Positions 33,212-45,568 of a stretch of DNA of 64,000 bases are shown here, piece after piece (position 1 is the stretch's first letter; the number at the start of each line of letters is the position of its first letter). The stretch lies in NCBI RefSeq assembly GCF_007954355.1, contig NZ_VOLR01000001.1:1-64000 (forward strand), read 5' to 3'. The DNA comes from Colwellia hornerae (GTDB taxonomy: Bacteria > Pseudomonadota > Gammaproteobacteria > Enterobacterales > Alteromonadaceae). The position numbers and the translations under genes are program-made. The notes under the pieces were generated by a model. The model was not told where the DNA came from. It saw only the letters and a list, made by a program, of their open reading frames with translations, and made no database searches.

Positions 33212-34858
33212 ATGAAAAATTACGTGTTAATATTTAGTTTACTAATGACGATTTCTTTTATTGGTTTTTCGAGTTTATCAAAAAGTGAAAAAATGGCTCA
33301 GGACTTATTGCCCGATGTTGACACGAGTGAAATCATTACGCCAACAGCTAATGGTAGCTTTAATGAAGAAGCCCCCATTCCATCGCAGTGTTATACCAAA
33401 ACTGCAGGAAGTAACAATCCCTGTTACACCTGCCATCAAACCTATAGTCATAGTGAAACTGACAATTCTCGCAATAATTTACGTAATGATGGTGTTAATC
33501 AGGGGCTTTACAACTTTTCAGATGAAGGTGAGCGTAATAGCTGGAAAAACCTATTTGTTAACCGTGAACCTTGGACAGCAAAAATATCTGATGAACAAAT
33601 AGCACAATACATAGATCAAGATAACTACAGTCAATTATCAACAACATTAAAAGATAATGGCTGGCAAGGTTTTATTCCTGACTTGAAAAACTATAATTTA
33701 GCCGGTGAAGCCTTTAATGAGAAAGGTATTGCTAAAGATGGTACTGGTTGGGTGGCGTTTAATTACAAGCCCTTTCCAGGAACCTTTTGGCCAACCAATG
33801 GCGCCACAGATGATGTATTAATTCGCTTGTCTGCTGAGTTTAGGCAACTTAACGGTGAGTATAATGAAGATATTTATTTAATTAATCTTTCGCTAGTTGA
33901 AATGAGTATCAAGGCATTACCACAAATAGATATTTTTCCAGCCGATGAAACAAAACTCAACAGTGACTTAAATATGGATGGTCAATTAACCGGCCAAGTT
34001 GAATTATTGTTTGCTCAAGAGCACTTTGTTGGCGACGCTCAGCAGATTAAAGTGCCTCGTCAGCAATACCCAGTTAACACAGAAATTATGCATTCAGTGC
34101 GTTATGTGGGTATAAATGCAAAGGGTGAAACCACTATTCCGCAACGGATGAAAGAATTGCGCTATATGACTAAAACGCAGTTATTAAATGACTCGGCAAT
34201 AGACAGTGCTTATCGGCGAGAGCGAAAAGAGAAACTTGATGAGCAACTACCAAGTTATATACGCGTTAAAGACCGTGGCTTTAATAATAAATTTGGCTGG
34301 CTTATTCAAGGCTACATTGAAGATTATAACGGTGAGTTGCGACCTCAATCTTACGAAGAAACTTTTTATTGCATGGGCTGTCACTCCGCCATAGGAACCA
34401 CGATTGATCAAACGTTTGCTTTTCCACGAAAAGTAACCGGACGAGCAGGTTGGGGCTATATTGATTTGAAAGGCATGAAAGATGCACCATCGATAGGTCA
34501 GCAGGAAGGGGAGATTTTACAATATTTGCAAATTAATGGTGGCGGTAATGAGTTTCGAGAAAACATGGAAATGCACAGCAAGTGGTATAAAGAAGATGGT
34601 TCGGTTGACAAGGAAAAAGTAAAGCAAGCGGATGTTTACACGTTAATTACCCCGTCCAAGCAACGTGCTTATGCGATGAATAAAGCCTATACCCAAATTG
34701 TTAGAACGCAGAGTTTTATTCATGGCCGTGATGTCAATATTACGCCTGCAATTAACGTTCATAAGACAATCGATGAATCCGTTGCGCCGTTAGAGCCAGA
34801 ACATCGAGTAGAGGGGTGGGATATTCGTTTAGATTGGTCAGATAAAGCTATAAATTAA
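33212..34858 (+). CDS. Exported diheme c-type cytochrome-like protein
   Basis: 548 residues with a signal-like hydrophobic N terminus (about 1-22). Two CxxCH heme-binding motifs: CYTCH at 71-75 and CMGCH at 387-391. The long stretch between them contains no further heme motif and is not a family I can name. Probably periplasmic or envelope-attached, carrying electrons or acting as a redox enzyme; substrate unknown. Transcribed away from the PhoX-like gene with 175 bp between. A GAGGGG site is 12 nt upstream of the ATG. Ends with its own terminator. Confidence 0.8.
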   Translation: MKNYVLIFSLLMTISFIGFSSLSKSEKMAQDLLPDVDTSEIITPTANGSFNEEAPIPSQCYTKTAGSNNPCYTCHQTYSHSETDNSRNNLRNDGVNQGLYNFSDEGERNSWKNLFVNREPWTAKISDEQIAQYIDQDNYSQLSTTLKDNGWQGFIPDLKNYNLAGEAFNEKGIAKDGTGWVAFNYKPFPGTFWPTNGATDDVLIRLSAEFRQLNGEYNEDIYLINLSLVEMSIKALPQIDIFPADETKLNSDLNMDGQLTGQVELLFAQEHFVGDAQQIKVPRQQYPVNTEIMHSVRYVGINAKGETTIPQRMKELRYMTKTQLLNDSAIDSAYRRERKEKLDEQLPSYIRVKDRGFNNKFGWLIQGYIEDYNGELRPQSYEETFYCMGCHSAIGTTIDQTFAFPRKVTGRAGWGYIDLKGMKDAPSIGQQEGEILQYLQINGGGNEFRENMEMHSKWYKEDGSVDKEKVKQADVYTLITPSKQRAYAMNKAYTQIVRTQSFIHGRDVNITPAINVHKTIDESVAPLEPEHRVEGWDIRLDWSDKAIN

Positions 34859-34927
34859 AAAATAATCCAATAAGTAATGATTGTTTGGCTTTAATTGCGG
34901 ATAAATTACCGGTAACTAGACTTTCTA

Positions 34928-34961
34928 AAGGGCTATTTTTATTGAGAACTTAGCCCTTTTT
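34928..34961 (+). terminator. Terminator of the diheme cytochrome gene
   Basis: AAGGGCTA (34928-34935) pairs with TAGCCCTT (34951-34958) over a 15-nt loop and is followed by T. Confidence 0.7.
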
Positions 34962-35257
34962 GACGATTCTAGCCTTATGTTAAAAGCGTTTCTTAATCAT
35001 TTTTATTATATTTTTTTGAGTGGTATCGAATTACAAGGCGTATAAAAGCCAGAATAACAGTGTAGGAAATTTAGCTTAACGACCACTTTATTGGTTGAAT
35101 AGTGAGCCATAAAGAGCTTTTATTTGAGTTGTTTTATTAACTATTCAAACGGTCGTTTGGAGTTTGAGCTCTAAAATAGTACTTGGAAAATCCGGCCAGC
35201 TGTTCTATCTTCTCTTTACAAAATATGGTTTTTTTGGTATTTTTACACCAATTTTAT
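34962..35257. other. Upstream region of pdhR
   Basis: No gene. Contains CAAACG-GT-CGTTTG (35146-35159), a short palindrome that could be an operator, and AT-rich promoter-like sequence. Confidence 0.35.
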
Positions 35258-35274
35258 GATTGGTAAGACCAATT
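35258..35274. promoter_or_regulatory. PdhR operator
   Basis: GATTGGTAAGACCAATT, one base from the E. coli PdhR box AATTGGTAAGACCAATT. It lies about 100 bp before pdhR, so PdhR should regulate its own gene and the downstream pyruvate dehydrogenase genes in answer to pyruvate. A second partial ATTGGT/ACCAAT arrangement overlaps it at 35247-35264. Confidence 0.9.
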
Positions 35275-35372
35275 TACCTCTTGGTTTTTAGATAATTTGC
35301 AAAGGAAGCTCAATTGCTTTTTTAAGTTTATCTTACTCTAAGCCAATAAAACTATAGGTTAGGCTGTTAGTT

Positions 35373-36149
35373 ATGACATTGTCAGGTATCCAAAAGCCAG
35401 TTAAACAAGCAAAGTTGTCGGATGTAATTTTACGACAACTAGAGACCTTAATTCTTGAAGGCAGCTTGCAAGCGGGTGAGAAATTACCGCCTGAACGCGA
35501 GTTGGCAAAACAATTTGATGTTTCTCGCCCCTCGTTACGCGAAGCGATTCAAAAACTGGAAGCGAAAGGTTTAGTTAATCGTCGCCAAGGTGGTGGCACC
35601 TTTGTCAGTGACCAAATTTTATCAGGCTTGTCTGATCCGTTATTTGAATTAATGTCGAAAAGTAAAGAGTCACAATTTGATCTCTTAGAGTTTCGTCATG
35701 GTATTGAAGGTATGTCGTCATATTATGCGGCGATGCGTGGCACTGAAAATGATTTTGCTGAAATACAGAAAAAACACGACGGCATAGGTAATGCCCAGTT
35801 AGAAAATGATTTACGTTTAGAAGCCGAAGCTATTTTCGACTTTTATCTTGCTATATGTGCAGCATCGCACAATGCGGTGACCTTGCACTTAGCACGCAGC
35901 ATGTCGAGTTTATTGATTGATAACATCGAGCAAAATTTAACAGTTTTAGCTAAGCGTCCAGATATATTTGCGCAAATGGCTGAATTTAGAAAACGCTTGT
36001 TAGACGCTATTATTAGTGGTCAGCCACAAAAAGCTTGGGGGGCAAGTCACCGTCACCTCGCTTTTATAGAGGAAGTGCTACTAAAAATGTCACAAGAAGA
36101 TAGTCGCATGGAAAGATCAATGCGCAGAATGCAACGTAGTGAATATTAA
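35373..36149 (+). CDS. pdhR: Pyruvate dehydrogenase repressor PdhR (GntR family)
   Basis: Pyruvate-sensing repressor. 258 residues: N-terminal winged helix of GntR/FadR type (LSDVILRQLETLILEGSLQAGEKLPPERELAKQFDVSRPSLREAIQKLEAKGLVNRRQGGG is its hallmark stretch, residues about 16-75), then an all-helical FCD effector domain (about 95-235) beginning LLEFRHGIEG. First gene before aceE, aceF and lpdA, as in E. coli. A near-perfect PdhR box lies upstream. A 297-bp gap separates it from aceE, which may carry a second promoter. Confidence 0.95.
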   Translation: MTLSGIQKPVKQAKLSDVILRQLETLILEGSLQAGEKLPPERELAKQFDVSRPSLREAIQKLEAKGLVNRRQGGGTFVSDQILSGLSDPLFELMSKSKESQFDLLEFRHGIEGMSSYYAAMRGTENDFAEIQKKHDGIGNAQLENDLRLEAEAIFDFYLAICAASHNAVTLHLARSMSSLLIDNIEQNLTVLAKRPDIFAQMAEFRKRLLDAIISGQPQKAWGASHRHLAFIEEVLLKMSQEDSRMERSMRRMQRSEY

Positions 36150-36446
36150 CAGCTATTACCTTGCAAAATAAAATTTAGAAAATAACCGTTTAACGTTAAT
36201 CAAAGCATGTAAATATGCAAAAGTTGACTATCTTTAAACACAGAAATTTAACTTATAGCTATCATAATTTAAGATGCGGAAGTTTAGTGTCAGTGCAAAA
36301 TTATAGAGACAAGGCATTCGTTTGCAGCAATGGTTTGCTATTGCAAGAATGAGTAACGCCATCGTGCTAGTTTTGAAGCGCAATAAACCTACATGTACAG
36401 TAATGATAACTATATATACTTACTAACTATTGGAAACTAAGTAATT

Positions 36447-39122
<2,676 letters not shown>

Positions 39123-39141
39123 GCAGACTAGGAGAATTAAT

Positions 39142-40827
39142 ATGTCAGATAGTCAAAAAATTCTAGTCCCTGATGTTGGTGGCGACGAAGTAGAAATTAT
39201 TGAAATTTGTTTTGCTGTTGGTGATTCAATCGAAGCAGACGAAGGTATAGTTACCGTTGAAACTGATAAAGCATCAATGGATATACCCGCACCATTTGCT
39301 GGAAAGTTATCAGCATTAATGGTTAGTGTTGGCGATAAGATTAAAGAAGGTGATGTGATTGCTGAAATGACATCATCGCAAGCAGCACCCGAAACAGCTG
39401 AAGCTACAGATGAAGTTACAGATGAAGCGCCGGCAGAAGCTGTAGAAGAAACTGTTGCAGAAGTTGAGTCAGCTCCTGCACCTGCTGAGGCTCCTGCTAA
39501 AGCGGCTGTATCAGCACAAAGCGAAATTATTGATATTGCTGTTCCTGACATTGGTGAGGACGGTGCAGTAGAAATTATCGATGTTTTAGTCAGTGTTGGT
39601 GATGTTATTGAAGTTGAAGATGGTTTAATTACTTTAGAAACTGATAAAGCTACCATGGATGTGCCTTCTACACATGCGGGTACTGTTAAAGAAGTACTGG
39701 TTAGCGTTGGTGGTAAAGTAAAGCAGGGCGCTATTGTTATTAAGCTTGAAACGTCAAGTGGCTCACCTGTTGAGGCTGCTGCTCCTGCTCCTGTCGCTGA
39801 AAAAGCTGCTGAAGCACCAACAGCTAAACCAGCGCCACAACAAGCAAAGGCTGCTCCTGTTCCACATCATCCACAAGCGGGTAAAGTGGCTTCATCGGGG
39901 AGTATCTATACTTCGCCATCGATTCGTCGTATTGCACGTGAATATGGTGTTGATTTAACTTTGGTTAAAGGAACGGGCAGAAAAGGTCGTATTTTAAAAG
40001 AAGACGTACAGTCTTACGTGAAATACGAACTGTCTCGACCTAAAGCTAACGCTGGTAGCTCTGTTGCTGCGGGTGAAGGTGGTTTACAGGTGGTCAGTGC
40101 TAAGGCTATCGATTTTTCTAAATTTGGCGAAATTGAAACGAAAGCACTAACGCGTATTCAAAAAATATCAGGTCCATTTCTCCATCGTAATTGGGTAACT
40201 ATTCCACATGTTACTCAATTTGATGAAGCTGATATCACTAATGTTGAAGCCTTTCGTAAAGAACAAAATGTAATCTGTGAAAAGAAAAAACTAGGTTTTA
40301 AGATCACGCCACTAGTCTTTATCTTAAAAGCGGTTGCCGATGCTCTACGTGAATTCCCTGCCTTTAACTCAAGTTTGAGTGAAGATGGAGAAAGCTTAAT
40401 TCTCAAGAAATACATTCACATTGGTGTTGCTGTTGATACACCTAATGGTTTGGTAGTTCCGGTAGTACGTGATGTAGACCAAAAAGGTATTCATCAACTC
40501 TCTCGTGAACTCCTAGAAATTAGCATGAAAGCACGAGATGGAAAATTAAAAGCGGCCGATATGCAAGGTGGCTGTTTTACTATTTCTAGCCTTGGTGGTA
40601 TTGGTGGTACGGCATTTACGCCGATTGTTAATGCCCCAGAAGTGGCCATTTTAGGTGTTTCAAAATCAGAAATAAAACCTAAGTGGAATGGTAAGGACTT
40701 TGAGCCTAAGCTTATGTTGCCATTATCAATGTCATACGATCATCGTGTTATCGACGGTGCATTAGCCGCGCGCTTTACGGTACACTTAGCCAGTGTAATG
40801 TCTGATATTCGTCAATTGATCTTATAA
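39142..40827 (+). CDS. aceF: Dihydrolipoamide acetyltransferase (E2 of pyruvate dehydrogenase)
   Basis: Core of the complex; moves acetyl groups to CoA. 561 residues from ATG 39142, which has AGGAG upstream; the longer reading from 39037 would overlap aceE by 86 bp. Two lipoyl domains with the lipoylated lysine in ETDKASMD (near 42) and ETDKATMD (near 168), each followed by an Ala/Pro/Glu-rich flexible linker; then the peripheral-subunit-binding domain (about 255-290, SPSIRRIAREYGVDL) and the catalytic domain with HRVIDG near 534. E. coli has three lipoyl domains; two is common in related marine genera. Confidence 0.96.
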   Translation: MSDSQKILVPDVGGDEVEIIEICFAVGDSIEADEGIVTVETDKASMDIPAPFAGKLSALMVSVGDKIKEGDVIAEMTSSQAAPETAEATDEVTDEAPAEAVEETVAEVESAPAPAEAPAKAAVSAQSEIIDIAVPDIGEDGAVEIIDVLVSVGDVIEVEDGLITLETDKATMDVPSTHAGTVKEVLVSVGGKVKQGAIVIKLETSSGSPVEAAAPAPVAEKAAEAPTAKPAPQQAKAAPVPHHPQAGKVASSGSIYTSPSIRRIAREYGVDLTLVKGTGRKGRILKEDVQSYVKYELSRPKANAGSSVAAGEGGLQVVSAKAIDFSKFGEIETKALTRIQKISGPFLHRNWVTIPHVTQFDEADITNVEAFRKEQNVICEKKKLGFKITPLVFILKAVADALREFPAFNSSLSEDGESLILKKYIHIGVAVDTPNGLVVPVVRDVDQKGIHQLSRELLEISMKARDGKLKAADMQGGCFTISSLGGIGGTAFTPIVNAPEVAILGVSKSEIKPKWNGKDFEPKLMLPLSMSYDHRVIDGALAARFTVHLASVMSDIRQLIL

Positions 40828-40852
40828 TTTATAGAGGCTTTGACGCTAAGAT

Positions 40853-40886
40853 AAAAGTGAGAATGCCAAAGTGCTTCTCACTTTTT
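40853..40886 (+). terminator. Terminator or attenuator between aceF and lpdA
   Basis: AAAAGTGAGAA (40853-40863) pairs with TTCTCACTTTT (40875-40885), loop 11 nt, ending in T. It would cut transcription before lpdA, which suggests lpdA also has its own promoter in the remaining 150 bp, in keeping with its use by other complexes. Confidence 0.75.
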
Positions 40887-41039
40887 ACTACTTTGGTCAA
40901 AGAAGACGCGATTAAAGATGGTACTTTGGTAGGAGTTTAAGTAAAATTCCGCCCAGCAAAGTAGAAAATAATTTTATATTTATGGCTTTCCATCTTGGAA
41001 AGCGATAAATGACAAAACAACAAGTTAATTGAGGTAAAC

Positions 41040-42473
41040 ATGAGTAACGAAATTAAAACTCAAGTAGTAGTATTAGGTTCAGGCCCTGGTGGTTATTCAG
41101 CGGCATTCCGTGCTGCAGATTTAGGTTTAGATGTAGTCTTAATTGAAAGCCGTAAAACATTAGGTGGCGTTTGTTTAAATGTGGGTTGTATCCCATCAAA
41201 AGCATTACTTCATGTTGCTAAAGTTATTGATGATGCCGCTGCAATGGCTTCACACGGGGTTACTTTTGGTAAGCCTGAAATCGATTTAGATAAAATCCGT
41301 GGTTGGAAAGACAGTGTTGTCGCTCAACTGACTGGCGGTTTAAGTGGTATGTCTAAAGCACGTAAAGTTACTACAGTTTACGGTTATGGTAAATTCACTT
41401 CAGATAAAACCATTGAAGTTGAAGGTAATGACGGCGAGAAAACAACCGTTACTTTTGATAACGCTATTATTGCTGCGGGTTCTTCTGTTATCGACTTACC
41501 TTTCATTCCAAGTGATGACCCGCGCGTTATGGACTCAACTGGTGCTTTAGAACTTCACGATATTCCTGGTGAAATGTTAGTGTTGGGTGGTGGTATTATT
41601 GGTTTAGAAATGGGTACAGTTTATGCTGCACTCGGCTCAAACGTTAGTGTTGTTGAATTTGCTGATCAATTAGTACCTGCTGCAGATAAAGACATCGTTA
41701 AAATTTATACTAACTACAACAAGAAAAAATTCAACATTATGTTGTCGACAAAAGTTGTTGCTGTTGAAGCGAAAGTTGACGGTTTGTATGTGACTTTTGA
41801 AGGTAAAAAAGCACCAGCAGAACCGGTACGTTACGACAAGATTTTAGTCGCTGTTGGCCGTAAGCCAAACGGTCACTTAGTTGCCGCTGACAAAGCGGGC
41901 GTTAATGTTGATGAGCGTGGCTTTATCAATGTTTCTAATGAATTACGTACCAACGTTGCTCATATCTTCGCGATTGGTGATGTTGTAGGCCAACCTATGC
42001 TTGCACATAAAGCGGTTCATGAAGCGCATTGTGCAGCAGAAGTTATCTCAGGTAAAAAGCATACCTTTGAACCACGCTGCATACCTTCTGTCGCCTATAC
42101 TGATCCTGAAATGGCTTGGACTGGCGTCACTGAAACTGAAGCTAAAGAACAAGGTTTAAACATTGAAGTGGCTAACTTCCCTTGGGCAGCTTCTGGTCGT
42201 GCTATCGCTTCTGGACGTACTGAAGGTAAAACTAAATTAATCTTTGAAAAAGAAACGGGTCGTATTCTTGGTGGTGCTATTGTTGGTATCAACGCAGGCG
42301 AAATGTTGGGCGAAATTTGTCTAGCCGTTGAAATGGGTGCTGATGCAGAAGATATAGGTTTAACCATTCATGCTCATCCAACATTAAATGAATCTATTGG
42401 CTTAGCGGCTGAAATTTTTGAAGGTTCAATTACTGACTTACCCAATGCAAAAGCGGTAAAGAAAAAGAAATAA
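41040..42473 (+). CDS. lpdA: Dihydrolipoamide dehydrogenase
   Basis: E3 of the pyruvate, 2-oxoglutarate and glycine-cleavage complexes; reoxidises dihydrolipoamide with NAD. 477 residues. FAD motif GSGPGGYSAAFRAADLG, redox disulfide in GGVCLNVGCIPSKALL (about 43-58), NAD motif GGGIIGLEMGTVYAALG, FAIGDVVGQPMLAHKA, and catalytic HAHPTLNES near 444. GAGGT precedes the ATG. The terminator between aceF and this gene and a strong one after it suggest partly independent expression. Confidence 0.97.
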   Translation: MSNEIKTQVVVLGSGPGGYSAAFRAADLGLDVVLIESRKTLGGVCLNVGCIPSKALLHVAKVIDDAAAMASHGVTFGKPEIDLDKIRGWKDSVVAQLTGGLSGMSKARKVTTVYGYGKFTSDKTIEVEGNDGEKTTVTFDNAIIAAGSSVIDLPFIPSDDPRVMDSTGALELHDIPGEMLVLGGGIIGLEMGTVYAALGSNVSVVEFADQLVPAADKDIVKIYTNYNKKKFNIMLSTKVVAVEAKVDGLYVTFEGKKAPAEPVRYDKILVAVGRKPNGHLVAADKAGVNVDERGFINVSNELRTNVAHIFAIGDVVGQPMLAHKAVHEAHCAAEVISGKKHTFEPRCIPSVAYTDPEMAWTGVTETEAKEQGLNIEVANFPWAASGRAIASGRTEGKTKLIFEKETGRILGGAIVGINAGEMLGEICLAVEMGADAEDIGLTIHAHPTLNESIGLAAEIFEGSITDLPNAKAVKKKK

Positions 42474-42513
42474 TTATTGTTTTTAAGTAAACAATAACCC
42501 CGCACTTATGCTG

Positions 42514-42551
42514 AAATGCCATTCACTATTGATAGTGAATGGCATTTTTTA
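42514..42551 (+). terminator. Terminator of lpdA
   Basis: AAATGCCATTCACTAT and ATAGTGAATGGCATTT form a perfect 16-bp stem with a two-base centre and then T. Confidence 0.92.
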
Positions 42552-42855
42552 TGGCTTATTATTTTAGTTAGCGCTTAATTTTTACTGAACTCAGTGTCTA
42601 AGTCATAACCCACCACAACTAAGCTATCTAGTGAGACTCAGCGATATACCTTATGTTTTCGCTTTTCTGATCATGCTTATCAATCACTTTTTGTTCAATA
42701 ACCAAAGTCATTATTAGCTAGGTATATCTTTATTAATAATATAGTAAGTTTACTGGTAATTTTGTAAATAATTTGTAAAGATATGGGTAAATCATTTTTA
42801 TCGTATTATCGATAATGATAAATACCGTTAATCAACAAGTCGCTAGGATGCCATA
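42552..42855. other. Intergenic region before the S9 peptidase gene
   Basis: About 300 bp without a gene. TTATCGATAA (42806-42815) runs into GATAATGATAA, which resembles half of a Fur box; the second half does not match, so I do not call it. Confidence 0.35.
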
Positions 42856-44808
42856 ATGAAAAAAATAATAATCACTATTCTATTGCTCAGCGTGGCCTTT
42901 CTAAGTCATGCCGAAAAACAAAGCTTAAGCTATAAGGAGTTTGGTCATTTACCGATAATCCAAGAACCTACCGTATCACCGGATGGCAAACATATTGCTG
43001 GAATATTTAACAGTGAGGATGGTCCATCGGTCGTGATGAGTGACTTTGGCTCAAGTGACATTGTTAAACTTGTTAGTCTTAAAAAATCCAAAGACAGAAT
43101 AGACTCGGTCATGTGGGCAAATAATGAACGTTTGCTAGTATCCTCGAGTTACTCTAAAAAGCAATGGGGTGATAGATTTCGGGTTAATCGATTATTTTCG
43201 GTTAACATTGACGGCAGTAACTTAATTGAATTAAATCGTGCAGCAAACCTTCGCAGCTTAACCGGTGCAGAAATCGCTATGTATGACTTAAACAGCTCTC
43301 AACAAGTTGTTTCGTTACTAAAAGCAGAAAAACAGTTTGTATTATTACAAATGTACTCTCCTAAAGATAAAGGACAATCTGTTTATAAAGTTAATATTTA
43401 TGAAAATAAATTCGAAAAGTTATTCGTTAATAAATATAACGTTTATAAATGGGTTGCTAATAAAGCTGGGCATGTAGTACTGGGTGTAGGCTCTGACGAT
43501 AGTGACAGTACCATTACCAATATATGGTACAGAAAAGACAATATTGACGAGTGGAAATTATTACACTCTAAAAAAGCATTCGAAGGTGAAACCTTTTCTC
43601 CTATTCTGGTTAGTGATGACAAAGCGATTGTTATCTCTGATCACAAGGTACACAGAGATGCACTTTGGCAATATGATATTAAGTCAGGAAAATACGATAA
43701 ACTTTTATATGCTAATGATAACTATGCCGTAGAAGGTGCCATTTTTAATGCGGATAGAAATGAAGTTATTGGTGCTATTTATATTGAGCACTACCGTAAA
43801 AATCATTTTTTTACTGATGCCGACACTGAAATTTATAACATCGTAAAAAACAGTTTCAAGCAATACCAAGCCAGTATTTACAGTATGAGTAAAGATAAAA
43901 AGAAAATTTTAGTGGCGGCTCAGCGTGATAATTCACCCCCTAAGTTTTTTTGGTTAGATTTGACTAAAAAATCGGGTGGTTTTTGGATCAGTCAATACCC
44001 ATATTTAGAAGGCAAGCCGCTGGCTAGCGTTCAACCGTTTCAGTTTGAAGCATCTGATGGCATGTCATTACACGGATATTTAACGTTGCCAACAACGCCA
44101 ATGAGTAATAATAAAAAGCCACCATTGATTATTCACCCTCATGGTGGTCCACAATCAAGAGATTACCAATACTTTAGTCCGTTTGTGCAATACTTCGCCA
44201 GTAAGGGTTATGCGGTACTGCAAGTTAACTTTCGTGGCTCTACCGGCTTTAATAACGCTTACCAAACCGCTGGTTACCAACAGTGGGGTAAACGTATGCA
44301 AGATGATATTTATGAGGCGATAGATTGGTTAGCAGAGACTGAACTGGTTGATACTAATAATAGTTGTATTGTTGGCGCTAGCTACGGCGGCTATGTGGCA
44401 TTAACGGCGGCATTTCAAAGACCCAAGCAATTTAAATGTATTGCCAGTATAGCGGGGATTGGTGACTTACTTGAGTTAGCAAAAGATGAATATAGATACG
44501 AATCTAAACGACCTTTTATTAATAAAACCATTGGTAACCCAACGGATGATAAGATTATTGCTGGGCTTAAAGCGACTTCTGCGATTAACTATCTTAATCA
44601 GATAAAAGCACCGATACTATTAATTCATGGTAAACATGATACTCAGGTAAGGTTTAGCCAATCTGACGATTTTTATGATGCAGCTAAAGACGCTGATTTA
44701 GATATTGATTTTGTTGAGTTTGCTAATGGTACACATTATCTTGATGAAAATGAGAACCGTATAGAAGCATTTAAGGTGGTTGGTGAATTCTTAGAAAAGC
44801 ACTTGTAA
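42856..44808 (+). CDS. Exported S9-family (prolyl oligopeptidase-type) serine peptidase
   Basis: Probably cleaves short peptides in the periplasm. 650 residues: signal peptide (about 1-19, cut SHA-EK), a beta-propeller region (about 30-385) with degenerate repeats such as SPDGKHIAG, and a C-terminal alpha/beta-hydrolase domain. Catalytic residues: Ser509 in GASYGGY, Asp595 in HGKHDTQV, His627 in GTHYLD; the oxyanion stretch PHGGPQSRDYQYF fits acylaminoacyl-peptidase/DPP-type members. AGGA lies 7 nt upstream of the ATG. Stands alone with its own terminator. Exact substrate not known. Confidence 0.9.
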   Translation: MKKIIITILLLSVAFLSHAEKQSLSYKEFGHLPIIQEPTVSPDGKHIAGIFNSEDGPSVVMSDFGSSDIVKLVSLKKSKDRIDSVMWANNERLLVSSSYSKKQWGDRFRVNRLFSVNIDGSNLIELNRAANLRSLTGAEIAMYDLNSSQQVVSLLKAEKQFVLLQMYSPKDKGQSVYKVNIYENKFEKLFVNKYNVYKWVANKAGHVVLGVGSDDSDSTITNIWYRKDNIDEWKLLHSKKAFEGETFSPILVSDDKAIVISDHKVHRDALWQYDIKSGKYDKLLYANDNYAVEGAIFNADRNEVIGAIYIEHYRKNHFFTDADTEIYNIVKNSFKQYQASIYSMSKDKKKILVAAQRDNSPPKFFWLDLTKKSGGFWISQYPYLEGKPLASVQPFQFEASDGMSLHGYLTLPTTPMSNNKKPPLIIHPHGGPQSRDYQYFSPFVQYFASKGYAVLQVNFRGSTGFNNAYQTAGYQQWGKRMQDDIYEAIDWLAETELVDTNNSCIVGASYGGYVALTAAFQRPKQFKCIASIAGIGDLLELAKDEYRYESKRPFINKTIGNPTDDKIIAGLKATSAINYLNQIKAPILLIHGKHDTQVRFSQSDDFYDAAKDADLDIDFVEFANGTHYLDENENRIEAFKVVGEFLEKHL

Positions 44809-44828
44809 ATGCTTGACTAGCTTCATAT

Positions 44829-44856
44829 AAAAACCAGCATCTTGCTGGTTTTTATG
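44829..44856 (+). terminator. Terminator of the S9 peptidase gene
   Basis: AAAAACCAGCA and TGCTGGTTTTT with a three-base loop. Confidence 0.88.
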
Positions 44857-44982
44857 TTTAGGATGAGTGGTATGTCGCAGCACCATCGCCGCTATGCCTT
44901 CTTGGCATTAGTCCATCCTTGTACGTCGATGGTAAAGTACAGCTGTTTTATAATATAAATTATTATTTGAAAAGGACTTATT

Positions 44983-45321
44983 ATGCGTTTATTTACTTTA
45001 GCTATTACTTGTTTTGCTCTATCTGCTTGTACCAATATTGTCTCTGAAAACGGTACTTCACAATGGGATTTTGATCACAATATCCAGTTTAAACAAACAA
45101 AATTGTCAGACAACAAATATCACTTAGCGGTGAATCCTAAGTCTGATACTCATTTTGATAAACTGGCTACTTTTATGATGAGGCAGTCTTACGAGATTTG
45201 TGGCACTTATGGTTTTACCATTGAAGTGTTAAAAGGTATTGAAAAGTTTGATGACAGAAAATCGTTTCCAAATTTAATTATGCCTTCGTTATCCGCTAAT
45301 ATTGAATGCGCTAGTCAGTAG
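44983..45321 (+). CDS. Small lipoprotein, family not recognised
   Basis: 112 residues. The N terminus is a lipoprotein signal with lipobox LSAC, lipidated Cys at 16 (ITCFALSACTNIV). The mature part contains two further cysteines (in YEICGTYGF and NIECASQ), which could form a disulfide. No known domain seen. AAGGA before the ATG supports translation. It lies alone between the S9 peptidase and acnB, the latter convergent. Confidence 0.75.
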   Translation: MRLFTLAITCFALSACTNIVSENGTSQWDFDHNIQFKQTKLSDNKYHLAVNPKSDTHFDKLATFMMRQSYEICGTYGFTIEVLKGIEKFDDRKSFPNLIMPSLSANIECASQ

Positions 45322-45535
45322 AAGCATTTCTGTTCAATGTAAACTTCTCTGACGTGCTCACTTAATTACAGACCCAGTTAAGTGAGTATAGTCCTTGCAT
45401 TGCTGTGCCATTTTTAATAACTAGAAGATTAAAATAAAAAAGGATTACTTATTTTAGTTGATAGTAAGTTTTACCTCACTCAACCAAAATAAATAACCCT
45501 GATATTTCTAAGTCTATTTTAATGTATCACTTAAA

Positions 45536-45560
45536 ATAGAGTCCCCATTAAGGACTCTAT
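45536..45560 (-). terminator. Terminator of acnB
   Basis: ATAGAGTCC and GGACTCTAT pair over a 7-nt loop, only 8 bp past the acnB stop; the minus-strand exit begins TTTTAA. Confidence 0.75.
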
Positions 45561-45568
45561 ATAGCTAA

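Noticed and set aside
42806-42824. Fur box before the S9 peptidase gene
   Set aside because: Only the first 11 bases match; the second half-site is absent and the gene has no link to iron.
44855-44982. Possible repeat element or small RNA between the S9 peptidase and the small lipoprotein
   Set aside because: The stretch is more GC-rich than its surroundings and has short inverted pieces, but I found no second copy in the window and no clear fold.
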